Positions 27,563 to 33,595 of a stretch of DNA of 38,939 nt are shown piece after piece. Position 1 is the first letter of the stretch. The number at the start of each line of letters is the position of its first letter. Location: contig NZ_JAAKZF010000050.1 of the NCBI RefSeq assembly GCF_011045125.1, positions 1 through 38,939 on the forward strand, written 5' to 3'. The DNA is from Allomesorhizobium camelthorni. Lineage in GTDB: Bacteria > Pseudomonadota > Alphaproteobacteria > Rhizobiales > Rhizobiaceae. A program made the position numbers and the translations under genes. Under the pieces are notes generated by a model that saw only the letters and a list, made by a program, of their open reading frames with translations, had not been told where the DNA came from and made no database searches.

Positions 27563-28144
27563 ATGCGGGGGATCTGCATTGCATTGATGGCCTGTCTGGC
27601 CGCGAGCCCGGCTCTCTGCGGCGTCAAGACCACGATCAGAACGGAAACCTATTCCATCGCAGGCAACACCGGCGAGGCGCTGCTCGATTCAATGGACCGC
27701 AACGGGCCGCGACACGGCCTGCTCGCCCGCGCCATGGCGCAGACGCGCTACAAAGTCGGCTGGGATGTCGACTGGCTTAGATCGGGCAGCAAGTGCCGCC
27801 TGAAATCCGCGGATGCGACCCTTTCCATCGTCTATCGCTATCCGGAGCTTACCCGGCCGGCGCCGCGGAAACTCGAGCGGCGCTGGAAGGCGTTTTTGGC
27901 CGGCGTGCGCAAGCACGAGGAGATGCATGGGCAACTCGCACGCCAGATGGTCCTTGCCGCCCATAATTCCGTTTCAAGGCTGGCGAGGAAGGACGATCTC
28001 TGCATCCGGTCGCAACGGCAGTTCGATCGCATTATCGACGCCGTCTACGCAAAATATGAAGCCAGGCAGGCCCAGTTCGACGACGTGGAGCATGGTGAAG
28101 GCGGCAATGTCGACCGCCTGCTCTTCATGTTGACGCGCGAGTAG
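27563..28144 (+). CDS. DUF922-type secreted putative Zn protease
   Basis: Exported protein of 193 residues with a signal peptide (MRGICIALMACLAASPALCG) and a DUF922-like domain. It contains KHEEMHGQLAR, a canonical HExxH zinc-protease motif, and the preceding family pattern of a charged Tyr-rich beta region (WDVDWLRSGSKCRLKSADAT). Two Cys, in SKCRL and DLCIR, could form a disulfide in the periplasm. The start has a strong AGGAGCAGGGG box. Proteolytic activity is assumed from the motif only. It is convergent with the EEP-family gene, with 8 bases between the stops. Confidence 0.87.
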   Translation: MRGICIALMACLAASPALCGVKTTIRTETYSIAGNTGEALLDSMDRNGPRHGLLARAMAQTRYKVGWDVDWLRSGSKCRLKSADATLSIVYRYPELTRPAPRKLERRWKAFLAGVRKHEEMHGQLARQMVLAAHNSVSRLARKDDLCIRSQRQFDRIIDAVYAKYEARQAQFDDVEHGEGGNVDRLLFMLTRE

Positions 28145-28152
28145 CGGGCCGT

Positions 28153-29184
28153 TCAGCCTTTCTCAGGCGTCTCCCGATCGAGAAAAACGGTCACGGGTTC
28201 CGGCGGGGTTCGCTCGGCCGGCCTGATCGAGAATTCGACGAGGACCGGCCGGTGGTCCGAACCCGAATCCTCCAGCGTGCGCACGGAATCGACCTGCACG
28301 TCGCCCTTGGAGAAAACCTGGTCGATCGGCAGCCCGAAGGAGCGGAAGCCGTCGGGCAGGCGGCGAGACAGCCATGTCGCGCCCGGCGAAGGCGCCAGCG
28401 TCAGTCCGCCGGCCTGCGCGACGCGCGACACGGCGGCGCTCCATGGCGTCGCGTTCATGTCGCCGGCAAGCAATGCCGTCGCGCCGAGCCTGGCGAGGTG
28501 CGGCGCGACATTGTCGATCTGCCAGGACTGCTCGTAAGGCCAAGGCCAGCCGAGGTGCAGCGTGGCGACCTCAACCTGCCGCCCGCCGAAATCGACTGCC
28601 GCGACAGCGAAGGCGCCGCGCTCGTCGCATTCTGGCTCGGTGTTTGCCACGAAGGGCCGACGCGAAAGTATCGCGACCTGCCAATACCGGCCGGGGAACG
28701 AACAGACGATGCGATGAGGATAGGCGGCGGAGAGCAGATCGAGCTTTTCCGCCCACATCATCGACACTTCGTTCAGCGTAATGACGTCGGGCTGGACGCG
28801 GCCGATCAACGACAGGATTTTTCCCGGCTCGGGATTGTCGAAGCGCACATTCATGTGCAGCAGGCGATAGACCGCCCGCTGGTCCTTTGCCGGCAGGGCT
28901 GCGTGCACCTGTCCGAGCCAGGGCAGGGACATCGATGCGGACGTGGTGGCGACAGCCGCCGCCGCGAAAGCAAGCGCCACCGCCCCTTCCTTCACCAGCG
29001 AGCATGCGAGCAGCACGACTGCGCAGCCTGCCATCATAGCCGCCAGATGGATGCGGAAATGCGAGAAGGAATCGAAGGCCGGGTGCGCCTTCCCGAAAAA
29101 GCCGGCGATCAGCGGCAGCGAGAGCGCCGCTGCCGTGGCCAAGGCCATCAAGGATATCATGGTTCGCAAGTTCTTCCGGTTCAT
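28153..29184 (-). CDS. Endonuclease/exonuclease/phosphatase family membrane protein
   Basis: Protein of about 343 residues with three N-terminal hydrophobic helices (about residues 9-28, 40-60 and 64-84) followed by an EEP fold. The catalytic signatures are MNVRFDN, TLNEVS (metal-binding Glu), GDMNATPWS and GSDHRP (general base His). These proteins cleave phosphodiesters such as nucleic acid, phospholipid or phosphoinositide; here the catalytic domain would sit at the membrane, probably outside. The start is uncertain: ATG 29184 gives a basic N-terminus before the first helix, ATG 29220 is 12 codons longer, and ATG 29160 has the clearest ribosome site (GGAAG). It lies directly downstream of the AMP nucleosidase gene and may share its transcript. 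Confidence 0.87.
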   Translation of the reverse strand: MNRKNLRTMISLMALATAAALSLPLIAGFFGKAHPAFDSFSHFRIHLAAMMAGCAVVLLACSLVKEGAVALAFAAAAVATTSASMSLPWLGQVHAALPAKDQRAVYRLLHMNVRFDNPEPGKILSLIGRVQPDVITLNEVSMMWAEKLDLLSAAYPHRIVCSFPGRYWQVAILSRRPFVANTEPECDERGAFAVAAVDFGGRQVEVATLHLGWPWPYEQSWQIDNVAPHLARLGATALLAGDMNATPWSAAVSRVAQAGGLTLAPSPGATWLSRRLPDGFRSFGLPIDQVFSKGDVQVDSVRTLEDSGSDHRPVLVEFSIRPAERTPPEPVTVFLDRETPEKG

Positions 29185-29239
29185 CCGCGGCTCATATCGG
29201 CAGAAATACGGCCCATTCATGATGGCCGCAGCCTGAAAA

Positions 29240-30742
29240 TTACTGGAAAGCGGTTTCCGAAAAGCTGCGAAGTTTGCGCGAATGCAACCGGTCCATCGGC
29301 ATCTCGGCCAGCTTCTCGACGGCGCGGATGCCGATTGTGAGGTGCTGGGCGACCTGGCGCTTGTAGAACTCCGACGCCATGCCCGGCAGCTTCAGTTCGC
29401 CATGCAGCGGCTTGTCGGAAACGCAGAGCAGCGTTCCGTAAGGCACGCGGAAGCGGAAGCCGTTGGCCGCGATCGTCGCCGATTCCATGTCGAGCGCGAT
29501 CGCGCGCGACTGCGACAACCGCTGCACCGGCCCGCGCTGCTCGCGCAGTTCCCAGTTGCGGTTGTCGATCGTTGCGACGGTTCCCGTGCGCATGATGCGC
29601 TTCAGATCGTAGCCCGACAGGCCGGTCACTTCCGCGACCGCCTCCTGCAGCGCCACCTGGATTTCGGCGAGCGGCGGTATCGGCACCCAGACCGGCAGGT
29701 CGGCGTCCAGCACGTGGTCCTCGCGCATATAGGCATGCGCCAGCACATAGTCGCCGAGCGCCTGCGTGTTGCGCAGGCCCGCGCAATGGCCGAGCATCAG
29801 CCAGGCGTGAGGCCTGAGCACGGCGACATGGTCGGTGATGGTCTTGGCGTTGGATGGGCCGACGCCGATATTGATCATCGTGATGCCGCCATGCCCGGGC
29901 TTTTTCAGGTGATAGGTCGGCATTTGCGGCATGCGGGACGGCGTGGCGCCCCCGGTCGGATGGGTTTCGCCGGCGAGTGTCACGACATTGCCCGGCTCGA
30001 CGAACTCCGAATAGCCTCCGCCGCCCTTGGCCATCAGCTCGCGCGCATAGACGCAGAATTCGTCGATGTAGAACTGGTAGTTGGTGAACAGCACGAAGTT
30101 CTGGAAGTGTTGGGGGCTGGTCGCGGTGTAGTGCGTCAGCCGGTGCAGCGAATAGTCGATACGCTGCGCGGTAAATGGCGCTAGCGGCCGCGGCTCGCCA
30201 GGAACGGCCTCGAACGTGCCGTTGGCGATCAGATCGTCGGTGCCGTCAAGATCGGGCACGTCGAACAAATCGCGGATCGGCCGTTTGATGCGATCGGCGA
30301 TCGAGCCGTCGACATGTGTGCCCTCGAGGAAGGCGAAATGGACCGGAATCGGAGTCTCCGATTCCGACACCAGCACCGGTACGCCATGATTGCGCATGAT
30401 AAGGCCGAGCTGTTCGACAAGGTAGGGCTCGAACAGGTCCGGCCTGGTGATGGTGGTCGTGTAGTGGCCGGGCGACGGCATATGGCCGTAGGCCTGGCGC
30501 GAATCGACCTGGGAGTAGGACGACGTGGTGACGCCGACTTCCGGATAGTAGGCGCGGTACTTGCAGTTGGTATCGCCACCATTGCCGAGCGCCACGAATG
30601 AATCGCGCAGGAAGGCGGTGTTGCGCCGGTAGAGCGCGTCGAGCGCCGCGACCGCTTCGCGCGGATCGGTGAAGCTCTGCCTGGCGAACGGCTCGGGCGA
30701 TGCGATTGTCTGAATCGGTTCGGGATATATTCTCTTTTCCAT
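29240..30742 (-). CDS. amn: AMP nucleosidase
   Basis: Cytosolic enzyme of 500 residues that hydrolyses AMP to adenine and ribose 5-phosphate, a purine salvage and adenylate-control step. The N-terminal regulatory domain carries CKYRAYYPEVGVTTSSYSQV; the C-terminal phosphorylase-like domain carries INIGVGPSNAKTITDHVAVL, GHCAGLRNTQALGDYVLAHA, ALDMESATIAANGFRFRVPY and CVSDKPLHGELKLPG. Length is close to that of E. coli Amn. A perfect TATAAT lies on the minus strand with five bases before the ATG, and there is no clear ribosome site, so the mRNA may be leaderless or nearly so. Confidence 0.96.
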   Translation of the reverse strand: MEKRIYPEPIQTIASPEPFARQSFTDPREAVAALDALYRRNTAFLRDSFVALGNGGDTNCKYRAYYPEVGVTTSSYSQVDSRQAYGHMPSPGHYTTTITRPDLFEPYLVEQLGLIMRNHGVPVLVSESETPIPVHFAFLEGTHVDGSIADRIKRPIRDLFDVPDLDGTDDLIANGTFEAVPGEPRPLAPFTAQRIDYSLHRLTHYTATSPQHFQNFVLFTNYQFYIDEFCVYARELMAKGGGGYSEFVEPGNVVTLAGETHPTGGATPSRMPQMPTYHLKKPGHGGITMINIGVGPSNAKTITDHVAVLRPHAWLMLGHCAGLRNTQALGDYVLAHAYMREDHVLDADLPVWVPIPPLAEIQVALQEAVAEVTGLSGYDLKRIMRTGTVATIDNRNWELREQRGPVQRLSQSRAIALDMESATIAANGFRFRVPYGTLLCVSDKPLHGELKLPGMASEFYKRQVAQHLTIGIRAVEKLAEMPMDRLHSRKLRSFSETAFQ

Positions 30743-30747
30743 GACCC

Positions 30748-30753
30748 ATTATA
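30748..30753 (-). promoter_or_regulatory. Perfect -10 box next to the amn start codon
   Basis: On the minus strand TATAAT is followed by GGGTC and then the amn ATG at 30742. Transcription normally starts about seven bases after the -10 box, which would be at or next to the ATG. No convincing -35 box is seen 16-18 bases upstream. Confidence 0.4.
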
Positions 30754-30817
30754 GAGACTTGGATTGCGGCGCGGGAGGGGTATGGACCGCGAAAGCTCGT
30801 CGCAGCCTGCTATTTCT

Positions 30818-31018
30818 TCAGCCGCGCTGCAGGCTGACCAGCAGGACGAAGCCGGCGCCCTTCTTCTTCATCTTCGGCGCGTCGATCGTGGTGCCGATTT
30901 CGCCGCGCGCCATCGGCACGGCCAGAACCGGCGCTGCAAGCAGCAGCGTGATGAGCGCCGCCCGCGGCAGGAGCCGAAGCGTCTTGAATGTCTGGGCGGC
31001 GAAGCGGTTCATTGTCAT
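30818..31018 (-). CDS. Small secreted or membrane protein, second gene of a two-gene unit
   Basis: Short reading frame of 66 residues. A hydrophobic segment (PRAALITLLLAAPVLAVPMA, about residues 18-37) forms a signal peptide or anchor and is followed by a short basic, Gly-rich tail (DAPKMKKKGAGFVLLVSLQR). No family is recognised. Support comes from its position, 22 bases downstream of another small membrane gene on the same strand, and from the signal-like N terminus. The ribosome site is weak (CTGGA). It faces amn divergently across 75 bases. Confidence 0.5.
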   Translation of the reverse strand: MTMNRFAAQTFKTLRLLPRAALITLLLAAPVLAVPMARGEIGTTIDAPKMKKKGAGFVLLVSLQRG

Positions 31019-31040
31019 AAATTCCAGAGATGCAGTTCAG

Positions 31041-31211
31041 TTATTTGCGTTTGGGCGGAGCGCAGCGAAAACCATCTTCGAAGACGCAAGGCACAGCCAT
31101 GCCGATGTTCCACGAACGGGCGGGGCGGCTCGACTGGGCCACGAGGATCGAAAACAGCATGCCGAACAGGGTCATGAGCAGGCAGACTATCGTGAACCGG
31201 CGGGCGAGCAT
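31041..31211 (-). CDS. Small 56-residue membrane or secreted protein
   Basis: Unannotated small gene, shorter than common ORF cut-offs. The 56-residue product starts with a basic MLARRF, then a hydrophobic helix (TIVCLLMTLFGMLFSILVAQ, about residues 7-26), then a polar tail with two Cys (VPCVFEDGFRCAPPKRK). An AAGGAGA box lies at the right distance before the ATG, one of the best ribosome sites in the window. It is followed after 22 bases by the 66-residue gene on the same strand. Either a signal-anchored or a secreted peptide with a single disulfide is possible. I do not recognise a family. Confidence 0.65.
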   Translation of the reverse strand: MLARRFTIVCLLMTLFGMLFSILVAQSSRPARSWNIGMAVPCVFEDGFRCAPPKRK

Positions 31212-31353
31212 GTGGGCGTCTCCTTCAATGGAGCGCAGATTGCTCTGTCGCGGCTGAACCGGCTCTGATGCCCGCGTTCATCTGACGTTCAACATTATTG
31301 AGAAGCGTTTGGCCGGCTGCCGGCTTGCCGGATGCCCGGGGATCATCATCAAC

Positions 31354-31510
31354 CCAAAAGGCCCCAAGCGGCCTTACGATCTCGACCTTCGAGACCAGGC
31401 CATAGTTCCAGTATGTGGGGGGCGAAAGTCCGGCAGGTGTGCGGCGGATGAACGCACCGCCCTGCGAGACTATATCCGTCCCGCAGAAACCAAGTGCCGC
31501 AGGCTCGAGG
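31354..31510 (-). ncRNA. Hairpin-rich region, possible structured RNA or leader
   Basis: This stretch between the DUF2147 terminator and the small gene pair shows consecutive inverted repeats: CTGCGGGAC/GTCTCGCAG around a GGATATA loop, GGTGCG/CGCACACC, a perfect TCTCGA-AGG-TCGAGA, and AAGGCC-GCTTGG-GGCCTTTT. Read on the minus strand, the last is terminator-like with a TTTT tail. It could be a small RNA or a 5' leader of the small genes. The strand is not certain because the helices form on both; the T tail favours minus. No Rfam family is recognised. Confidence 0.3.
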
Positions 31511-31511
31511 C

Positions 31512-31542
31512 AAAAGCCCCGCGAACTCTCGTTCGAGGGGCT
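31512..31542 (-). terminator. Intrinsic terminator of the DUF2147 gene
   Basis: On the minus strand AGCCCC-T-CGAAC-GAGA-GTTCG-C-GGGGCT is followed by TTTTG: an 11-bp stem with one mismatch, a tetraloop and a T run, about 44 bases after the DUF2147 stop codon. Confidence 0.75.
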
Positions 31543-31585
31543 GTTCGCTGATCTCTCTTTACTTTAGTTTCGGTGGCAGCGACCG

Positions 31586-31927
31586 CTACAGCTTGGTCCA
31601 CTTCTGCGTCTTGCAGAAGATCTTGAGCGCGCAACCGGTCATATTGAGGCTCGATCCCGAAAGGCTGGCCGAGCCGGAATAGGTCTTGTCATCGGCGGGG
31701 TCGGTGATCGTGCCCTTGTATTTGTTGTCGCCGCTCGCATTCATCTTGCCGATCTGCTTGCCGGCATGCTTACCGGTCTTCAGCGTGATACAGAAGCCGC
31801 CGCCGCAATCGCCGATGGCTGCAGTCTCACCGCTCTGCGTCTTCCAGTTGCCTTCGATCGGATCTGCATAGGCCGCACCTGCCAAAAGCAGCGTGGTGGC
31901 CAGGGCCATGCTCAGTCTGCGAAACAT
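31586..31927 (-). CDS. DUF2147-family secreted protein
   Basis: Exported protein of 113 residues with a signal peptide (MFRRLSMALATTLLLAGAAY, cleavage after AYA). The mature domain is a small lipocalin-like beta structure typical of DUF2147: it opens with GNWKTQSGETAAI, has Cys pairs (IGDCGGGFCITLK and TGCALKIFC) likely to form disulfides, and ends near CKTQKWTKL. The function of the family is not known. The start has a GGGAGGA box. A promoter with a palindrome in its spacer lies at 31978-32005 and a clear terminator follows the gene, so it is a single-gene transcript. Confidence 0.87.
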   Translation of the reverse strand: MFRRLSMALATTLLLAGAAYADPIEGNWKTQSGETAAIGDCGGGFCITLKTGKHAGKQIGKMNASGDNKYKGTITDPADDKTYSGSASLSGSSLNMTGCALKIFCKTQKWTKL

Positions 31928-31977
31928 CTCGTGTCCTCCCTCGGATGGTCGTCGGGCGCTTCTCCTCCGCGCCCCGT

Positions 31978-32005
31978 ACCTTACGCAAACGTAAAGCTAG
32001 TCCAA
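31978..32005 (-). promoter_or_regulatory. Candidate DUF2147 promoter with ACGT palindrome in the spacer
   Basis: On the minus strand TTGGAC (32005-32000), 16 bases, then TAAGGT (31983-31978), giving a leader of about 45 bases. The spacer and -10 region carry the imperfect palindrome CTTTACGTTTGCGTAAGG (31996-31979). The layout and core resemble the element at the ETF-QO promoter, suggesting a MerR-type regulator acts at both; this is inference. Confidence 0.45.
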
Positions 32006-32356
32006 TCGCGGGAAAAACAAAAGCGGTGCCGCAGGGGAAGGACCGCCGGTATTTTCACACGGCATTTCCGCCTCCAGAGAGCGGATGCGAAACATGCGAC
32101 CGGTTTTCGTGGTGAACGAAATCTTTCATCGGGAGGGCGAAATTTTCGGCAAATTTCAGCCAAATGCCAGGCATTTCAAGCGTCCATATCCCTAATGAAT
32201 TCCGAAGTTTACCTCTTGTTTGAACTTTGTTTGCGGCAAATTAAGCACGCCATTTAACGACGGATTCAAGGCTCGTCGGCATTCTCCAAAGCATCGGAAG
32301 AGCAGGCCGGGACGGCAAGAAGGCAGCTCTCAGGAACAGGACAGGGACTTGGTCAA
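32006..32356 (+). other. Intergenic leader region upstream of the Sel1 gene
   Basis: Relatively AT-rich non-coding stretch of about 350 bases. It contains a perfect AAATGCC-A-GGCATTT palindrome (32162-32176) and, just before it, AAATTT repeats around TCGGC. Either could be a regulator site for the downstream gene. I see no credible reading frame and no convincing promoter hexamer pair. Confidence 0.4.
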
Positions 32357-32623
32357 ATGGCACGTTTTGAAATGTTTGAAGCAGGTTTCGGCGCCATGGG
32401 CGCAACCGCCCAGGCCGACATTCTTTTCGAGCTCGGCATGATGTACGCGACCGGCCGCGATTGCGAGGTCGACATCGTCACCGCGCATAAGTGGTTCAAC
32501 ATCGCGGCGATCAAGGGCTCGGACCGGGCCGCGGAACTGCGCTCGGAGCTTTCGGTGACCATGTCGAAGCAGGAGATCGCCCGGGCGCTGCGCGAAGCCC
32601 GCGAATGGATGACGATGCACTGA
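32357..32623 (+). CDS. Short Sel1-repeat protein
   Basis: Soluble protein of 88 residues with a single Sel1-like (TPR-related) repeat: AQADILFELGMMYATGRDCE followed by VDIVTAHKWFNIAAIKGSDR and a helical C terminus. Such repeats mediate protein contacts; no enzymatic motif is present and no signal peptide is seen. It is preceded by about 430 bases without a gene and followed by a clear intrinsic terminator, so it appears to be transcribed alone. Codon use matches its chromosomal neighbours. Confidence 0.88.
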   Translation: MARFEMFEAGFGAMGATAQADILFELGMMYATGRDCEVDIVTAHKWFNIAAIKGSDRAAELRSELSVTMSKQEIARALREAREWMTMH

Positions 32624-32777
32624 GCATCCGACAGTTCGGGCTGAAGCCGCGCAGACGGATCGGCCTCAATCTCAAGAACGCGGCAGCTTGGAGGCGGGCC
32701 AGCCGCGCGGAACTCAGGACGGGGAAGGGCAGCGGGTTCGGGGCGTGGGGACGCTTCCGGGATCGTGCTCGACAGGA

Positions 32778-32821
32778 AAACGCCGCGACCGGTGGGAACA
32801 ACCGGCGCGGTGTTTCCTTTT
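32778..32821 (+). terminator. Intrinsic terminator after the Sel1 gene
   Basis: AAACGCCGCG (32778-32787) plus CCGGT pairs with ACCGG and CGCGGTGTTT (to 32815), with one bulged A and one G-U, followed by CCTTTTGCC. It lies about 155 bases after the Sel1 stop and 85 bases before the peroxiredoxin start, so the peroxiredoxin promoter should lie in 32822-32890. Confidence 0.6.
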
Positions 32822-32906
32822 GCCCAGCCTTGGCGCAATATTCCGGTTTCGGCTCCTCGCCGCTATTCCGGCGCGAGCCTTCGAGTTTAACCGGGAGGAT
32901 ATGAAA

Positions 32907-33572
32907 ATGGGCCTTCGCATCAACGATACCGCCCCCGATTTCAGCGCCGACACGACGGCCGGCCCCATCAACTTCCATGAGTGGATCGGCGACGGCTACG
33001 CCGTCCTTTTCTCGCATCCGAAGGACTTTACCCCCGTCTGCACGACCGAACTCGGCTACATGGCGGGGCTGAAGGACGAGTTCGCGCGCAGGAACACCAA
33101 GATGATCGGCATTTCGGTCGATCCGGTGGAAAATCACAATAAGTGGAAGGCCGACATCGAGAAGCTGTCGGGCAACAAGGTCGACTACCCGATGATCGGC
33201 GATCCGTCGCTGTCCATCGCCAAGCTCTACGACATGCTGCCGGCGGGCGCCGGCGACACGTCCGAAGGCAGGACGCCGGCCGACAATGCGACGGTGCGCT
33301 CGGTGTTCCTGATCGGCCCCGACAAGAAGATCAAGCTGATGCTGACCTATCCGATGACGACGGGGCGCAACTTCGACGAGATCCTGCGGGCGCTGGATTC
33401 GATCCAATTGACGGCGAAGCACGCAGTGGCGACGCCGGCGCAGTGGAAGCAGGGCGAGGACGTCATTATCACTGCCGCCGTTTCCGACGAGGACGCGACG
33501 AAGCGTTTTGGTACTTTCGAGCGCGTGCTGCCCTATCTGCGCACGACGAAGCAGCCGGCGCTTGATTCCTGA
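32907..33572 (+). CDS. 1-Cys peroxiredoxin (Prx6 type)
   Basis: Thioredoxin-fold peroxidase of 221 residues that reduces hydrogen peroxide and organic hydroperoxides. The active site is HPKDFTPVCTTELG with peroxidatic Cys45; no second conserved Cys is present, so it is the 1-Cys (Prx6) type. The long C-terminal dimerisation arm (PAQWKQGEDVIITAAVSDED) also fits that class. I start at ATG 32907 (MGLRIND) because GGGAGG lies eight bases before it; the ATG at 32901 is only two bases from that box. It is convergent with the acyl-CoA carboxylase gene, 23 bases away. Confidence 0.94.
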   Translation: MGLRINDTAPDFSADTTAGPINFHEWIGDGYAVLFSHPKDFTPVCTTELGYMAGLKDEFARRNTKMIGISVDPVENHNKWKADIEKLSGNKVDYPMIGDPSLSIAKLYDMLPAGAGDTSEGRTPADNATVRSVFLIGPDKKIKLMLTYPMTTGRNFDEILRALDSIQLTAKHAVATPAQWKQGEDVIITAAVSDEDATKRFGTFERVLPYLRTTKQPALDS

Positions 33573-33595
33573 GGCAAAACGGCTGCGGGGAGGCT

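Noticed and set aside
31400-31450. Resemblance of GGCGAAAGTCCGG to the RNase P RNA core
   Set aside because: The surrounding sequence is far too short and lacks the other conserved RNase P regions.
31309-31551. 80-codon plus-strand frame
   Set aside because: No ribosome site, runs across the hairpins and the DUF2147 terminator; non-coding explanation preferred.
31225-31563. 112-codon stop-free minus-strand frame ending just before the 56-residue gene
   Set aside because: It has no ATG, GTG or TTG over most of its length and its third-position G+C looks lower than in real genes here; kept only as a finding about the region.
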